This document shows, in pieces, positions 6,592-7,602 of a stretch of DNA of 7,602 nt. A program made the translations under genes and the position numbers. Positions within the stretch are counted from its first letter, which is position 1. Every line of letters begins with the position of its first letter. Source of the DNA: DATDQA01 sp035292505 (GTDB lineage Bacteria; Bacteroidota; Bacteroidia; Chitinophagales; Saprospiraceae); assembly GCA_035292505.1 (NCBI GenBank), contig DATDQA010000222.1:1-7602 (forward strand), in the 5' to 3' direction. Under the pieces are notes generated by a model. The model saw only the letters and a list, made by a program, of their open reading frames with translations, had not been told where the DNA came from and ran no database searches.

Positions 6592-7530
6592 ATGAATTTG
6601 CATCCGGAATTCAGCACAAACGACGTAATTGCGATAGCGATGGCAGTTCTGGTTATTGTCACTCTCATCATCATTGCCGGACGGTTAAGAGTTTATAGAG
6701 CAACAAAGCAGGACTTAAGTTCAAAATATAAGGATAAGGTCTGGGCTTCTCCGCTTGAAGCCAGGACCAAATATCCGGATGTCGAGGTTTTCCGGTTTCG
6801 GCGGTTTGGATTTCTTTTTGGCATTGCCTGCTCACTTATTCTTACGACGACTTTGATGAACTGGACAATAGAGAAGACTGTCGCAAGTGATTTCGAGTAC
6901 GCAACCCACTTTGAATCGGATATTGAAATCACCCCTCCGCAAACGACGGAACCGCCTTTGCCTCCCCCGCCACCTCCCCCACCGGTCGTGATCGAAGTGC
7001 CTGATGAGTTAGTTGCAGATATGGAAGAGTCCGTGGAATTCATGGATCAATCTATAGAGGCTGAGGCTATCGTTGATGCGCCACCTGCTCCTGAACCCAA
7101 GGCACCTGCAGTGATAGTCCCACCTCCTCCTCCGCCACCAAAGGAGGATGTCGAAGAAATCTTCAAAGTCGTGGAGGAGATGCCGCGGTTTCCGGGTTGC
7201 GAGGGTATTGCAGGAAGTATAAGCGAGAAGAAGGCATGTGCCGATAAGGCCTTATTAGAATTTATACATGCCAACTTAGAATATCCTCCATATGCGCGCG
7301 AAAACAACATCCAGGGGACAGTCGTCGTACAGTTTGTTGTAAACCGGGACGGAACCATCCAGGATGCCCAGGTTCTGAGGGATATCGGTGCCGGTTGTGG
7401 TAAGGAGGTGAGGCGTGTAGTCGACTTGATGAATGTCAAGAACCTGCTTTGGACACCAGGCAAGCAAAGAGGATCACCAGTGCGCGTGATTTTCATTCTT
7501 CCTGTGAAATTCACGTTGCTTTCCAGTTAA
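6592..7530 (+). CDS. Energy transducer TonB-family protein with extra N-terminal membrane span
   Basis: A 312-residue inner-membrane protein that would couple the ExbB/ExbD proton motor to TonB-dependent outer-membrane receptors. Two hydrophobic spans are visible, at about 11-30 and 73-91, separated by a strongly basic, hence cytoplasmic, loop. The second span, following RTKYPDVEVFRFRR, is in the position of the normal single TonB anchor. Next come acidic and proline-rich spacers: seven or more consecutive prolines at 124-131 and again at 177-183. Then MPRFPGCE...KKACADK with Cys203 and Cys216, and the TonB C-terminal domain at about 218-308 (YPPYARENNIQGTVVVQF, WTPGKQRGSPVRV). Start is ATG 6592; no Shine-Dalgarno is seen. 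No exbB or exbD lies in the window, so this may serve a shared or distant motor. The receptor is unknown. Confidence 0.94.
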   Translation: MNLHPEFSTNDVIAIAMAVLVIVTLIIIAGRLRVYRATKQDLSSKYKDKVWASPLEARTKYPDVEVFRFRRFGFLFGIACSLILTTTLMNWTIEKTVASDFEYATHFESDIEITPPQTTEPPLPPPPPPPPVVIEVPDELVADMEESVEFMDQSIEAEAIVDAPPAPEPKAPAVIVPPPPPPPKEDVEEIFKVVEEMPRFPGCEGIAGSISEKKACADKALLEFIHANLEYPPYARENNIQGTVVVQFVVNRDGTIQDAQVLRDIGAGCGKEVRRVVDLMNVKNLLWTPGKQRGSPVRVIFILPVKFTLLSS

Positions 7531-7546
7531 TATTGAGTCTACTCCG

Positions 7547-7560
7547 AAAAGTCATCTTTT
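7547..7560 (+). terminator. Weak stem-loop ending in T run after tonB
   Basis: AAAAG (7547-7551) and CTTTT (7556-7560) flank a TCAT loop 17 nt after the TonB stop. The stem is only 5 bp and A/T-rich, so efficiency as an intrinsic terminator is doubtful. Confidence 0.25.
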
Positions 7561-7602
7561 GCCCACGCTCACCCCTCGATCCCCTGAAGGGGAAGTCCAC
7601 GC
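7561..7602. repeat. GC-rich REP-like palindromic repeat, cut by window edge
   Basis: The core TCCCC TGAA GGGGA (7580-7593) is a perfect 5-bp hairpin. It is next to a further ACCCCTCG, and near-identical octamers GCCCACGC (7561-7568) and GTCCACGC (7595-7602) flank the unit. The form TTCCCCTT-AGGGGAT-AGGGG on the minus strand resembles dispersed intergenic repeats I recall from Bacteroidota genomes; copy number cannot be judged from this window. Confidence 0.35.

Noticed and set aside
7402..7411. Strong Shine-Dalgarno-like AAGGAGGTG inside tonB
   Set aside because: No credible open frame follows it; it encodes conserved residues of the TonB domain.
6693..7514. Minus-strand open frames of 116 and 155 codons opposite tonB
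   Set aside because: Their glycine runs are just the complement of the TonB proline codons; the plus frame has the TonB domain.

Overview
The window reads as chromosomal DNA of a Bacteroidota bacterium, most likely a Saprospiria/Lewinella-type lineage. The signs are a TonB with the pre-domain motif MPRFPGCE...KKACADK, a TPR-containing two-component kinase with a NarL-type partner, an Mrp ATPase carrying the WFTPAELP segment in place of a CxxC, almost no Shine-Dalgarno sequences, and several TAnnTTTG boxes (the Bacteroidota -7 promoter element) just upstream of genes. The taxonomic call is from recalled family signatures, not a search.

Layout. Left of about 5.1 kb everything is on the minus strand. 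Read in the direction of transcription the order is: a 673-residue fusion of RibF (riboflavin kinase/FAD synthetase) with a family 2 glycosyltransferase (5106-3085); an RluA-family pseudouridine synthase that overlaps the fusion by 35 nt (3119-2394); a NarL/FixJ response regulator (2336-1689); and its likely partner, a TPR-sensor histidine kinase (1634 running off the left edge). A 197-nt divergent intergenic region (5107-5303) separates these from two plus-strand genes: mrp/apbC (5304-6386), an iron-sulfur cluster carrier-type P-loop ATPase, and an energy-transducer TonB (6592-7530) with an extra N-terminal membrane segment. A short GC-rich palindromic repeat lies at the right edge.

How they fit together. 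The fusion and the pseudouridine synthase look translationally coupled. The regulator and kinase form a standard two-component pair, probably with its own promoter in the 57-nt gap before the regulator. Mrp and TonB are same-strand neighbours, but 205 nt containing several inverted repeats separate them, so they are probably independent units. I see no mobile element, CRISPR array, tRNA, rRNA or defence system. The item most worth following up is the RibF-glycosyltransferase fusion; the other genes are housekeeping types with smaller oddities.
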